Assembly: GCA_964370605.1 (NCBI GenBank)
Contig: CAYJJX010000001.1
Coordinates: 124,001 to 188,000, forward strand
Length of the DNA stretch: 64,000 nt
DNA from: CAYJBH01 sp964370605
GTDB taxonomy: Bacteria; Bacillota; Clostridia; Oscillospirales; Ruminococcaceae
Reading direction: 5' to 3'
The first letter of the stretch is position 1; each line of letters starts with the position of its first letter. The notes under the pieces are model-generated. The model searched no databases, was not told the DNA's origin, and saw only the letters and a program-made list of their open reading frames with translations. Position numbers and translations under genes: made by a program. This document shows, one piece after another, positions 26,847 to 36,655 of this stretch.

Positions 26847-28112
26847 ATGAATAGAATAAAGAAAATTGCGGCACTGATACTGACCTTGTCAATGGTAATG
26901 GGGCAGGGGGTGTCTGCCGAAACGCAGGATGCGATAGTCTCCACCTTGTCGCAAGAAAACAGCATTGAGACCGAGGATGGGCTGTATCAATATATCTACA
27001 CTCCACGTGGGCGACAGTTCACCTATCTGGACTATGCCACCATGAAACAAGAGATAGTTTATTTTGAGAATCAGAATGGCGGAGACAAATTTTTAGGGGC
27101 ATTATCGCATTTAGAGCAAACAGGCCAAGAGGGACCGACAAGTTTGTCAGAGATTGTCGGCACAAAGGACGGCAAGAATGTTTTCATAAACCATATAACG
27201 GAGCAGGGCAACCGTGCTATCTTGTCTATGGATTTATCAAACGGCGAGACAAAAACAATTTTTTCCACCGAAGAAAACAACATAACGCTGTCGTTCATCG
27301 GCGTGGATTCACAGTATCTTTATTTCACCGAATCGGATTATAGCGTAGGCACACATAGCGTAATACGACTGTTGATTGAGGGCGGCGAAGCAAAGACGAT
27401 AACAACTTTGACGGATGAAGATGGACATGTTACAGGCCACACACACGGCAACCGAATCATCATTGCAAAATACAACAACGATCAGCAACAGAGCGAGCGT
27501 GGGATAGAGCTGTTTAGCCTTGATGCAAACAGCGGCGAGATAAAACCGATAACCGATGCACCGATACCGATCGACTACAATTATGTCGGAATGTATCATC
27601 ACGATTCTTTTTTTATCCTCTCTCTCTCGGACGATGAACCGCAAACGCTCAAACGAGTCAATCTTGAAACGGGCGAAACCACCTCTGCTATCATCGACAG
27701 TGACAATTTTGTCGATGGCATGTCGGGGATAGATAAAGAGCACATAATGTTGATGTCGTACAACGACGGCGGCGGATATGAGATTGGCACCACCAAAGAC
27801 GCAGTCTATCAATACTATGATATTACGAGCGGTCGGCTTTCATCGGCAACCCTTATGTACGAGCACAAAATGATGTGGAATGATATGTACAGTTCTCCGA
27901 TGCTACCTATAGCAGAAGTTAATGACGGTTTTTTGGTGATGTACGACTCGGAGTTTGCGACGATTACCGATCGGTCGGAAGAAAGTGATTGGTATGCACC
28001 TTACACCTTTCGAAAGGCGGCCTTTATATCAAAAGAAGATTATTTTGCAGGCAATGCGAATTTCATCCCCATTGACCAGTCACAGCTTCTTGAGCTGGTG
28101 AACAGGATATAA
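26847..28112 (+). CDS. secreted beta-propeller-like protein, paralogue of the upstream lipoprotein
   Basis: A 421-residue exported protein with a Sec signal peptide (about 1-25, ending GVSAE) and no lipobox cysteine. The N-terminal GLYQYIYTPRGRQFTYLDY corresponds to EEGFYYVMNHHVSQN in the upstream protein, and the C-terminal ISKEDYFAGNANF is shared. DLSNGETK, NLETGETT and similar turns recur, as in beta-propellers. It lacks the cysteine group of its paralogue. The ATG at 26847 follows GAAAGGAG; the open frame starts earlier at 26832. The function is unknown. Confidence 0.68.
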   Translation: MNRIKKIAALILTLSMVMGQGVSAETQDAIVSTLSQENSIETEDGLYQYIYTPRGRQFTYLDYATMKQEIVYFENQNGGDKFLGALSHLEQTGQEGPTSLSEIVGTKDGKNVFINHITEQGNRAILSMDLSNGETKTIFSTEENNITLSFIGVDSQYLYFTESDYSVGTHSVIRLLIEGGEAKTITTLTDEDGHVTGHTHGNRIIIAKYNNDQQQSERGIELFSLDANSGEIKPITDAPIPIDYNYVGMYHHDSFFILSLSDDEPQTLKRVNLETGETTSAIIDSDNFVDGMSGIDKEHIMLMSYNDGGGYEIGTTKDAVYQYYDITSGRLSSATLMYEHKMMWNDMYSSPMLPIAEVNDGFLVMYDSEFATITDRSEESDWYAPYTFRKAAFISKEDYFAGNANFIPIDQSQLLELVNRI

Positions 28113-28163
28113 CGCAAAATCATTTGCGGAGAATTGCAGTATAATCGAAAAAAGGAGCAAGGC

Positions 28164-28928
28164 ATGATTTATAACGATGTGAATACGCTTGAGGTCAGCG
28201 ATCTTACAAAGCAATATCGCACCAAGAGTCTTTTTCGAAAAAGCAAGGAGGTCGAGGCACTTCGCAGTGTCAGCTTTGTGCTGACACCGGGACTTTACGG
28301 TCTGCTCGGCCCAAACGGTGCGGGAAAGTCCACCTTGATAAACATCATCACGGGTGGCATCAATCAAAGCGACGGCAAGGTGCGTTATAACAATAAGACC
28401 ACAAGAAAACTTAATGCCGATTTCAGACGGATACTCGGATATATGCCGCAACAGCAATCGCTTTACGAGAGTTTTACGGGAAGAGAGTTCCTTGCCTATA
28501 TGTGCGCCTTGAAAGAGATTAATCTTGCAAGGGCACAACAAGAGGTGCAGCAGGCGGCAAAGCGGGTCAATCTAGAAAGTGAACTGGACAAAAGATTGTC
28601 GGCATATTCCGGCGGAATGAAACAACGTTTGCTGGCGGCAAATGCCCTGCTCGGAAGTCCGGAACTGTTGGTGTTGGATGAGCCGACGGCAGGCCTTGAC
28701 CCGAAAGAAAGGGTCAGAATGCGTAACCTTATGGCAGAGCTTGCAAAGACTACGATCGTACTGCTTGCAACACATGTTGTGTCAGACGTCGAGACGGTAG
28801 CGGACAGCATTCTTTTACTCCGAGAAGGAGAGCTGGTAGACATGGACTCTCCGAATAATTTGGTAGAGAAATATGCGCCGGGTGAAGACTTGGAACAGGT
28901 GTATTTGAAGATTTTCGGTGAGGATTAG
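28164..28928 (+). CDS. ABC transporter ATP-binding protein
   Basis: A 254-residue ATPase with Walker A GPNGAGKST, signature YSGGMKQRL, Walker B LLVLDEPTAGLD and H-loop ATHVVSD. It resembles the ATPases that pair with ABC-2 type permeases (drug, peptide or bacteriocin-type export). The ATG at 28164 has AAGGAG upstream. It partners with the large permease that starts 43 bases later. Confidence 0.9.
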   Translation: MIYNDVNTLEVSDLTKQYRTKSLFRKSKEVEALRSVSFVLTPGLYGLLGPNGAGKSTLINIITGGINQSDGKVRYNNKTTRKLNADFRRILGYMPQQQSLYESFTGREFLAYMCALKEINLARAQQEVQQAAKRVNLESELDKRLSAYSGGMKQRLLAANALLGSPELLVLDEPTAGLDPKERVRMRNLMAELAKTTIVLLATHVVSDVETVADSILLLREGELVDMDSPNNLVEKYAPGEDLEQVYLKIFGED

Positions 28929-28971
28929 GAGTTACGATATATTACTGTGCAAACAGGAAGTGGAGGCGGTT

Positions 28972-31353
28972 ATGTTGATGTTTCAAGAACTAAAAAAGCT
29001 GATAAGCAATCGAAGTTTCTTGCTCTATGTCCTTTTGCTTATGGCGCTCAATCTCTTTTTATTATGGTTTTTTACCCGACCCAATCAATTCAATCCCCCA
29101 CAGTCGGCATACAGTGAAATCATGTATGATATGCGTCAGATGAATATGGAGCAAAAGGAAGAGTTTTTACTTGAAAAGCTAGAATACTCCGAGGCAATGT
29201 ATATGCTGGAAAATCTTTATTTACAAGAGATGAATACATTGCCGGAGTATTATGAAGATGAAAAAGCAGACAATGCCGAGCTGATTGATGAGTATGGTAG
29301 TGAGTACACAAATGGAGCGGTGGTTGAATATACGGATTCTATAAGGTCGGAGTTCGCCTTTGTCAATGAGATTTACAAAGAGTTCCGACAAGTTGCACAG
29401 TATGAGCAGTTCCTGAACGATATAGACGATGCTGGAAATACACTTGCCGCGATATCTATATTTGCAGACGAGGACAGTTATGACCATAAAAACATAGTTA
29501 CAACACAACAGGCATACCAAGATATGCGCGGCGTTGAGATAGACTACCAGCCTCAAAAAGGTGTTGTTACCGCGACCACATTTATAGCAACAGATGTTTT
29601 GTTGTTCTTTGCAATGATACTTATAAGTTTTACGCTGATACAACAAGAGAAGCAAAGCGGCGTTTTTCGATTGATTCGCAGTACGCCAAACGGTCGAGGA
29701 GCAACTGCGCTCGCAAAATTCGGAGCGCTTGCGGTGTCTTTGCTTGGAGTAGTGGCACTGCTTTATGGGACCAATCTTCTGTTTTGTGAAATAGTATTCG
29801 GTCTTGGCGATCTGTCACGGTCGGTGCAATCGGTACCAGAGTTGATGCGCAGTACACTGCGGTTAGACGTAGGACAGTATCTTGCTGCATTTACGGCGGC
29901 AAAATGGGTGGCGGCGCTTGTTTGCGGACTCGGGATCCTTTTGTCGATGTTGGTTGCAAAAGATATGTCGGGCAGTATAGCACTCAGCTTTGTAATTCCG
30001 CTGATATTTCTTGCTTTGTGGGTGGTTATTTTGCCGACAAGTACACTCAATTTCTTTCGTTATGCCAATGTTATCGGTTATCTGCAGACATCGGAAATTC
30101 TCGGCAGTTATCGCAATCTCCACTGGTTTGGCGGTGTGATCGATATGGTGACGGCACAGATAGGTTCGGCAATTATCTATACAGCAACATTGTTTGCGGC
30201 ATATATGTTGCTCTTTATGCGGGGACAGTTTATCGACAGCCCGTCCGATTCGCATCATGTTCCCAGATTTCGTCAATTTCGGCTGACCACCGTGTTCAAA
30301 ACAGAGTGGCGAAAGGTGCTTTTGCTCGGTGGGGGACTTTTTGTTCTGCTTGCAGCGATCGGTTACTACGCTTACGATACGGTGACACACAGCGAGTATA
30401 TCTCGAGCGAAGAGACTATATACCGAGACTATATGACGACACTGTCCGGAACATATACCGAGGAAAAACATGAGTTTTTGTTGGTGGAAACAGAACGTTT
30501 TTCTGAAATTATCGAACTTGAAAAACAGTTGATGTATGGGCATATAAACCAACAGCAGTACGATTTTGCACTGTCGAAAGACTATCTGCTTGCGCAGGAG
30601 TATAACGTGTTCAAAACGGTACTGCCAAAGGTTGACTATATTCAGTCTAATCCGGGTGCACAATTTTTGTACGATACCGGTTATCGTGAGCTGTTTCTAC
30701 TCACGAGCGACAATGAGTTTGACGACAGTTTTTCATCTGCCGTTATCTCGGTGGTGATGTGTGTGGTTATTCTGGGTGGATACTTCTCGATTGAAAGGGT
30801 GAGCGGAGTGAGGCGAATACTCTATTCAACTCCGCTCGGTAGGGAAAAAACCGTTGTGACCAAGCTTATAAACTCTGCTGTGATTTGTTTTTTGATCACC
30901 GTGATAAACACATTGCCGTTCATCATCACTACTATAGAGGTGTATGGCATGTCGGGTCTGCTTGTCAATGCAAAGAGCCTCTCAGAATATTCCTATATGC
31001 CTATCTTTGTGACGATACTATCGATAATAATTTTGCAGTTTGTGGTGCGGTTGATAGCGATTTTGTTTGTTGGTGCTGTGACGCTTGCAATATCACAACT
31101 CTACGATAGCTACATCACCGTTGTCATGATTTCGTTAACGGCGTTTTTGCTTCCACTCATCCTTTGTTATATTGGATTTGACTTTTTAAGTTGGCTGACT
31201 GTGTATCCGATGTTCGACGTGGCGGCAATATTGTCACTGGGCTCAACCTCGGTTATTTTACCATTGTTTTATGGACTGGTCATGGGGTTTGCGACCTATC
31301 TGCTCTGTTGCAGAATGATTGACAAATATTGCTGGAACTTCACCGACCTTTGA
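28972..31353 (+). CDS. ABC-2-like permease with two homologous halves
   Basis: A 793-residue membrane protein. It consists of two similar halves: each starts with one helix, has an extracellular region with Glu-rich helices (EEFLLEKLEYSEAMY and KHEFLLVETERFSEII), then a cluster of about six helices. The cytoplasmic loop before the helix cluster is clearly repeated: EKQSGVFRLIRSTPNGRG near residue 228 and ERVSGVRRILYSTPLGRE near residue 608. One chain would thus form both permease halves. The start at 28972 follows GGAGG by 5 bases; an upstream GTG at 28918 overlaps the ATPase gene but has no good ribosome site. The substrate is unknown. Confidence 0.8.
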   Translation: MLMFQELKKLISNRSFLLYVLLLMALNLFLLWFFTRPNQFNPPQSAYSEIMYDMRQMNMEQKEEFLLEKLEYSEAMYMLENLYLQEMNTLPEYYEDEKADNAELIDEYGSEYTNGAVVEYTDSIRSEFAFVNEIYKEFRQVAQYEQFLNDIDDAGNTLAAISIFADEDSYDHKNIVTTQQAYQDMRGVEIDYQPQKGVVTATTFIATDVLLFFAMILISFTLIQQEKQSGVFRLIRSTPNGRGATALAKFGALAVSLLGVVALLYGTNLLFCEIVFGLGDLSRSVQSVPELMRSTLRLDVGQYLAAFTAAKWVAALVCGLGILLSMLVAKDMSGSIALSFVIPLIFLALWVVILPTSTLNFFRYANVIGYLQTSEILGSYRNLHWFGGVIDMVTAQIGSAIIYTATLFAAYMLLFMRGQFIDSPSDSHHVPRFRQFRLTTVFKTEWRKVLLLGGGLFVLLAAIGYYAYDTVTHSEYISSEETIYRDYMTTLSGTYTEEKHEFLLVETERFSEIIELEKQLMYGHINQQQYDFALSKDYLLAQEYNVFKTVLPKVDYIQSNPGAQFLYDTGYRELFLLTSDNEFDDSFSSAVISVVMCVVILGGYFSIERVSGVRRILYSTPLGREKTVVTKLINSAVICFLITVINTLPFIITTIEVYGMSGLLVNAKSLSEYSYMPIFVTILSIIILQFVVRLIAILFVGAVTLAISQLYDSYITVVMISLTAFLLPLILCYIGFDFLSWLTVYPMFDVAAILSLGSTSVILPLFYGLVMGFATYLLCCRMIDKYCWNFTDL

Positions 31354-31359
31354 TAATGT

Positions 31360-32622
31360 CTAATTTTGAAAAACTCTCAGTTCATAGAATTTTATGTCAA
31401 GGTTTTCACCGCGAATTGCAACAGGGATACTTGGAAAAGTTTGCACCGTGACATAGACATCGTTCACATAGATTTCGATCATGCAATCACGTATCAATAG
31501 TTTCATGTTGACCTTATCAATAGGCAGATGGCGCTCTACTATGCCAACTTTTTCTTTGCCGGCAAAGATAGTGGTGGTAAGATTTTCGTCGACGGTAAAG
31601 TGATAGGCCGGTTCTGTTTCAAGTATCATAGATAGTGTTGAGCCGGGAGCGAAGCTTGTCAACACAAAACATTCGGCGGCAAGAGACGGAAGTTCTTCAC
31701 CACGTAGCAAGTCGTTGTTTTCCCACCAGTAAAGACGCAGGTTGTCCTCGCTGTCAAATACAACTTTTTTGAGCGGAGAGAGATAGGTGTAGTGCCGACT
31801 CTCTTTGTTCGTTTCACGCAGGAGTTGATGAAAATTCACAAGCAACACGTTGCCACAATCAAAGAAACGTGAAAAATATGCATGCAAGTTGTCAAGGTTA
31901 GCAAAGATGTTGTTGCTTTTCGGCTGAACTTTATAGGTGCCGTCGATAGTTTTGGAGCGCATTATTATCGAACCGCAATCAAGACTCCCACCCTCTGCCA
32001 TGATGTAGTAATAGCCGTTGTGTTTGGCGATTCCACCGACTTCCAGTGCTTCGACAGACGTGTAGGGGGAAAAATCCATGGACGGAGGTGCCAACGTTTC
32101 CCAGTGGAAGCCGTCAAGGCTTTTGCCGAGCGCGAAACCGGCACCGAATTTCGGTTGTGCCGTCCAAACACCATAATAGCACTCTTTGTGTTTGATTGGG
32201 TTGATGCTGTCCCATCGGGCAAATTTTTTGTTGTCGGTTTCGTAATGGTCGGCATCGATGGTAAGGCTGATTTCGTCGTCAAATTTTACCCAGTTCATCA
32301 GGTCGTCGGAATGTGCAAAGAATATTTGTTGCTCCGGCTCACTGCCGCCGGTGTCACGCCATTCAGAGTAGTTCATGATGAATTTATATTTTGGATCCAG
32401 TGATTCTGACACGCTTCCGGTACCCAAAAAGATTTTCATCTTGTCGGAGGCATCGAGTATCTTTCCGTGGTCGGTATAATGGACACCGTTTGAGGAAATT
32501 GCAAGTCCGACACCTTCACCATGACTTCTTTCGGTGATGAGGTAGTACAGATAGAACTTATTGTCATGGTGATACATCCAGGTGTCCCAAGAGGCATCGA
32601 AAAGTTTAGTTCTGAATATCAT
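31360..32622 (-). CDS. five-bladed beta-propeller glycoside hydrolase (GH32/GH43 superfamily)
   Basis: A 420-residue protein without a signal peptide. The N-terminal 290 residues show the propeller-type repeats of this superfamily (FDASWDTWMYHHDNKFYLYY, FFAHSDDLMNWVKF, ALGKSLDGFHWETL), in which an early Asp is usually the nucleophile. The C-terminal part has a GH32-like beta-sandwich motif (LIRDCMIEIYVNDVYVTVQ). It lacks the NDPNG box of classic invertases, so the substrate is open. A GAAAGGAG ribosome site lies upstream and it follows the GH31 gene by 33 bases, in one operon. Confidence 0.7.
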   Translation of the reverse strand: MIFRTKLFDASWDTWMYHHDNKFYLYYLITERSHGEGVGLAISSNGVHYTDHGKILDASDKMKIFLGTGSVSESLDPKYKFIMNYSEWRDTGGSEPEQQIFFAHSDDLMNWVKFDDEISLTIDADHYETDNKKFARWDSINPIKHKECYYGVWTAQPKFGAGFALGKSLDGFHWETLAPPSMDFSPYTSVEALEVGGIAKHNGYYYIMAEGGSLDCGSIIMRSKTIDGTYKVQPKSNNIFANLDNLHAYFSRFFDCGNVLLVNFHQLLRETNKESRHYTYLSPLKKVVFDSEDNLRLYWWENNDLLRGEELPSLAAECFVLTSFAPGSTLSMILETEPAYHFTVDENLTTTIFAGKEKVGIVERHLPIDKVNMKLLIRDCMIEIYVNDVYVTVQTFPSIPVAIRGENLDIKFYELRVFQN

Positions 32623-32655
32623 GTGGAGCTCCTTTCAAGTCTGAATTGTTATATT

Positions 32656-34626
32656 CTATTTAAAAAAATCTATTGTACTGCTTCCCTCGACGGCGAAAAC
32701 CGGAATGATGTCACAAGGCGTAGCAACGGTGATTGTTTGCCCTCCGTCAAAGATTTCATTTGACCAGACGTATGTCCAGCGTTTGCCGGCAGGGAGCACT
32801 ACCGATCTCTCGGTCATCCCCTCATACATGACAGGTGCAACCAGCAGTTCGTCGCCAAACATATACTGATCCTTAAGATCGTACATGGAAGGCTCGCTCG
32901 GGAATTCATAAAACATGGGGCGGATGACCGGATCACCTGTCTCACTCGCTTGCTTCATCAATTCTTTAATGTAGGGTTTCATTTTTTGACGCAAAAGGCT
33001 GTATTTTTTGCAGACTTCATATGTTTCTTCGCCAAAGCTCCAAATCTCATTGTCGGCACCACTGCCAAATACGTTAGGATCACCATTAAACATTGGATCG
33101 ACCGGCTCACGCACCGCGTGCATACGCATAACGGGAGAAAATGCACCAAATGCTACCCAGCGTTGCAACAACTCTCGGAATGACGGATCGTCGCCGTTTG
33201 CGCCGTAAAATCCGCCGATGTCGGTCGTCCACCACGGTATTCCTGCGATAGCGGTATTAAGTCCTGCGCAGAGTTGGCGGCGGAAAACTTCGAAGCTGCT
33301 GAGGATGTCGCCCGACCACAGTAGCGCACCGTAGCGCTGGGCTCCACACCATGCCGATCGTGTAAGCAAAACCGGAAGTTCCTGTCCTGCGGCACGCAGT
33401 CCGTCATAGAACCCTTTTACGTGCTCTACCGGATAGAAGTTAACAATGTGAGAGGCACGGCCTTTGCGGAAACGATAGATGTCATATTGGTATTGCGGAC
33501 AATCACATTCCGATTGATCTAGCCAAAAATTGTGTATGCCTTTGTCATAATAGTTCTTTTTTAGTATGTCAAACACATATTTTTTTGCCTCGTCATTGAA
33601 AGCGTCATAGTAAACCGCATCGCACATGTAGCTGATACTGGTGCGAGGTCCTCGATCCATCTGCATTAAGTAGCCTTTTTCTTCCATTTCGGCATAGCGG
33701 TGACTTTTTTTATCTACCGTCTGCCAGTAGGAAACTACCGTTTCGATACCCATTTTTGAGAGTTCTTTGCACATAGCCTCGGGATCAGGCCAGTATTTTG
33801 GATCAAGTTCCCAGTCACCCTGAAGCACAAAATGGAAAAAGTCGATGACGATGACGTCAAGCGGCAATCCTCTGCGCTTATATTCACGCGCAACATTTAA
33901 AAGCTCTTCCTGTGTGCGATAACGGCATTTTGATTGCCAAAACCCCATTGCATAGTCCGGCATCATCGGAGTCTTTCCGACAACCTCTGCATAGCCGCGT
34001 TCTATCTCCTTTGGAGTGTCGCCGACAATGATCCAGTAGTCGATACACCTCGTTGTCGGGCAGTGCCATGTGGTGTAGTTGTTTGCGAAAAAGGCATGTC
34101 CAATTGCGGGGTTGTTGAACATGAAACCATATCCGAGCGATGAAATATAAAAAGGTATGCTTTCCTGCGAGTTGCGATGGGCAAGCTCGATATCACAGCC
34201 TTTCAGATTCAAAAATTCCTGCTGGTACTGACCCATTCCGAAGATCTTCTCGGAGGGATCAGAATCAAATCGCAGACTCAGCTCGTAGTCGCCTTTGGGC
34301 GAAGAGGTGAGTTCACGAGCCTTGATGTTCAGATAGCCGGGGCAGTGGAATTCGTCAAGCATTATTCTGCCGTCAGAATGCTTGACGGTCAGATGTCCGT
34401 TTTTTGCAACTTCGGCAATGATATCACCGTTTTGCAAACTGGCAGACTGCTCGTCTACATTTATCACAGCCTCATGGTCTACTGAGAGCGACAATGCCCA
34501 GTCCTCTTTTGGTTCGTCATCCTGCAACCAACAGGTCACTCGTACAGCGTTCTTGCCCCATGCACGAATTCGAAGCGTCTCGGCATCGTAGGTGTAGTAA
34601 AGATCGCCCTGTTTTTCGAATAGCAT
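32656..34626 (-). CDS. GH31 family alpha-glycosidase
   Basis: A 656-residue cytoplasmic enzyme of the alpha-glucosidase/alpha-xylosidase family. The N-terminal beta-sandwich (1-200) precedes the barrel. The nucleophile is Asp370 in FWLDQSEC and the acid/base Asp440 in LWSGD; PDYAMGFWQSK and WWTTDIGGF are further conserved parts. A GAAAGGA ribosome site lies upstream. With the propeller glycosidase downstream and the AraC regulator upstream it forms a small glycan-degradation unit; the linkage it cuts cannot be told from sequence alone. Confidence 0.9.
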   Translation of the reverse strand: MLFEKQGDLYYTYDAETLRIRAWGKNAVRVTCWLQDDEPKEDWALSLSVDHEAVINVDEQSASLQNGDIIAEVAKNGHLTVKHSDGRIMLDEFHCPGYLNIKARELTSSPKGDYELSLRFDSDPSEKIFGMGQYQQEFLNLKGCDIELAHRNSQESIPFYISSLGYGFMFNNPAIGHAFFANNYTTWHCPTTRCIDYWIIVGDTPKEIERGYAEVVGKTPMMPDYAMGFWQSKCRYRTQEELLNVAREYKRRGLPLDVIVIDFFHFVLQGDWELDPKYWPDPEAMCKELSKMGIETVVSYWQTVDKKSHRYAEMEEKGYLMQMDRGPRTSISYMCDAVYYDAFNDEAKKYVFDILKKNYYDKGIHNFWLDQSECDCPQYQYDIYRFRKGRASHIVNFYPVEHVKGFYDGLRAAGQELPVLLTRSAWCGAQRYGALLWSGDILSSFEVFRRQLCAGLNTAIAGIPWWTTDIGGFYGANGDDPSFRELLQRWVAFGAFSPVMRMHAVREPVDPMFNGDPNVFGSGADNEIWSFGEETYEVCKKYSLLRQKMKPYIKELMKQASETGDPVIRPMFYEFPSEPSMYDLKDQYMFGDELLVAPVMYEGMTERSVVLPAGKRWTYVWSNEIFDGGQTITVATPCDIIPVFAVEGSSTIDFFK

Positions 34627-34701
34627 GAATTCCCGTTCCTTTCTTAAATTGTTATAATTAAAGCCTGCCGATGGTATTGATCATGGCTTTTCTTGTAGCT
34701 A

Positions 34702-35571
34702 TCACTGAGACTTTGTTGCATGTTGTGCACGATATGCAGTCGGACTCACCAAAAAGTTTTTGCGAAAAAGATTGCTGAAGTAGTTATAGTCAGAAAAGCC
34801 ACAGCTATGCGATATTTCATAAATTTTCATGTCGGTGCTCTCCAGTAAAATGACAGCATGTTGCAGCCGATACTGAGTAATGAACTTTATCGGAGAGATG
34901 CCAAAATGTTTTTTGAACAGGTGACATAGGTGCTCTCTTGATATGCCGAGATGTTCTGCCATTGATGTGACCGAGATGTTTTCTTTGTAATACTGCTTTA
35001 TATATTCTACCGCAATCGGTAGATGTCCCGAAAGATCATAACTTTTGTTGTCGGTTTTTCGGGCACTGTTTTTTGTCACGCTGTACTGATATATAATATC
35101 AAAAAAAAGTGAGATTATTTTTGAGGTTGCTCGTTCGTCGTTCATGTCAGAAAAGGCGATCAACTCGGCGTACAGCTTGCTGAGCGTTTCATGGTTTTTT
35201 GTGCTGTGGACGGGGCGTTCGGATGAGAGGGAGTTTTTGAGCAGGGTTTGTTCCAGACCATACAGCTCAGAACTGCCGGTGAAGGCTATCCAGTAGTATT
35301 CCCAAGGGTCGGTTTCGTCTGCCTGATAAAAAACCATCTCGCCCGGAAAAACAAAAAAGCTTCCGCCTTCGCCTAGACGATACACAGTGTCCTTTGTCTT
35401 GAAAATCCCTCTTCCTTTATGCACAAAGACAATGAGAGTATGCGAACGGACGTTTGGACCATAGGAGTGAAGCGGTTTGCATTTTTCGGTGCCGCAAAAG
35501 ATGATGTCGGTTGCAGGAACGTGAACGTTCTTCAGCGTTCGAGTAGAGTTTTTGCAATACGCATTTTCCAT
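34702..35571 (-). CDS. AraC-family transcriptional regulator
   Basis: A 289-residue regulator with an N-terminal cupin-like sensing domain (about 20-160) and a C-terminal double helix-turn-helix, with ENISVTSMAEHLGISREHLC and CGFSDYNYFSNLFRKNF. It probably responds to a sugar and activates the GH31 and propeller glycosidase genes directly downstream on the same strand. The start at 35571 has GAAAGGA upstream. Confidence 0.88.
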   Translation of the reverse strand: MENAYCKNSTRTLKNVHVPATDIIFCGTEKCKPLHSYGPNVRSHTLIVFVHKGRGIFKTKDTVYRLGEGGSFFVFPGEMVFYQADETDPWEYYWIAFTGSSELYGLEQTLLKNSLSSERPVHSTKNHETLSKLYAELIAFSDMNDERATSKIISLFFDIIYQYSVTKNSARKTDNKSYDLSGHLPIAVEYIKQYYKENISVTSMAEHLGISREHLCHLFKKHFGISPIKFITQYRLQHAVILLESTDMKIYEISHSCGFSDYNYFSNLFRKNFLVSPTAYRAQHATKSQ

Positions 35572-35753
35572 TATTGTCCTTTCTCTGCACACGTTGCCTT
35601 TGACGGGGATCTCACAAAATTACATGATTTGTATGACATGATACAATATCATTTCGACAGATAATAATATATAATGATTTCGTATTTATGGGATTTGATA
35701 ATAATTTGACAGCCTTCAAGGGAATGCCTCAAAGACTGCCCTGCGTTACTGGA

Positions 35754-36392
35754 CTAGATTACACCGAGTGCACGAAGGTATTCATATGCGATTACGCCAT
35801 GTCCTTGTTGGGTCGGATGGATACTGTCCTCTGCCAAATCAAATGGGGTGAAGTCGGTAGTGGTATAGCGGCAAAACAGTCCTCCGAGCGGCAGATAGAT
35901 GTCGGCATGTTCTCGAGCCAGCTTGCGTACAATCTCAACTTTTGGAAGCAGATCCTCTTTCATAATTTGCTTGTCCTGATTGGTGTCGATTATATACGGT
36001 TCAATCAGCATGATTTTGATATCAGGAAAGTCGGATTTCAGTTTTTTGAGTAAGCTGGTGTAGTTTTTTTCAAACTCTTCTTCTGAGGTAGGCTCATTCA
36101 TGTCGTATCTGCGCCAGGTATCGTTCACTCCGATCATGATGGAAATGAAGTCAGGTTTTATGTCCTTGAAGTCGGCATCATATCTTGCGAGAAGATCGAT
36201 TACCCTGTTGCCTGAAATGCCGCGGTTTACAAAATTCACGCCGTTATTCGGGAAAAGTGTGTTATAGAGGTTTGTCACCTTTTTTGGGTAGCCACATCCG
36301 AGATCTTCGGCATTGTCGCGGTCTCGCTGACAGTCGGTGATGCTGTCGCCTTGAAAAAGCACGGTGGTTCCCGGTGCAAAGATGTTTTTCAT
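35754..36392 (-). CDS. SGNH/GDSL-family esterase
   Basis: A 212-residue hydrolase with block I GDSITD (catalytic Ser), block II NRGISGNR, block III GVND and block V DSIHPTQQGH (catalytic Asp and His). It lacks a signal peptide, so it acts inside the cell, probably removing acyl (often acetyl) groups from imported sugars. A GAAAGG ribosome site lies upstream. It is upstream of the AraC gene on the same strand and next to the GH31 cluster, which supports a role in glycan use. Confidence 0.88.
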   Translation of the reverse strand: MKNIFAPGTTVLFQGDSITDCQRDRDNAEDLGCGYPKKVTNLYNTLFPNNGVNFVNRGISGNRVIDLLARYDADFKDIKPDFISIMIGVNDTWRRYDMNEPTSEEEFEKNYTSLLKKLKSDFPDIKIMLIEPYIIDTNQDKQIMKEDLLPKVEIVRKLAREHADIYLPLGGLFCRYTTTDFTPFDLAEDSIHPTQQGHGVIAYEYLRALGVI

Positions 36393-36590
36393 GATACGAT
36401 CCCTTTCTGTTACGATGTTCTATTATTCGTTGTTATGTTTGGCTTTGCTGCCTTTGACTCATATTATACTACGCAAAAGTTATAAAGTAAATCATAAATA
36501 TATGACATATAGAATTTACTTGCAAAATGAAAGAAATATCAGAGAGATGGGTAAAATTAAACGGAGTTTGCGAAAAACACTTTTTTATTA

Positions 36591-36619
36591 TTGTGAATTA
36601 TTTTCACCGATGATATAAT
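36591..36619 (+). promoter_or_regulatory. promoter of the UroD-like gene
   Basis: TTGTGA at 36591-36596 and TATAAT at 36614-36619 with a 17-base spacer, about 37 bases before the start codon. Confidence 0.65.
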
Positions 36620-36655
36620 ATTTACAGACTTTATTTTATGAAAGGTAAGAATAAC

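Noticed and set aside
29863..30663. A 266-residue minus-strand open frame under the ABC permease
   Set aside because: It is antisense to the duplicated permease, which has clear membrane helices and repeats; the minus frame is rich in His and Cys without any motif.
31965..32403. Open frames on both strands inside the propeller glycosidase gene
   Set aside because: They overlap a protein with clear superfamily repeats and have no motifs or start sites of their own.
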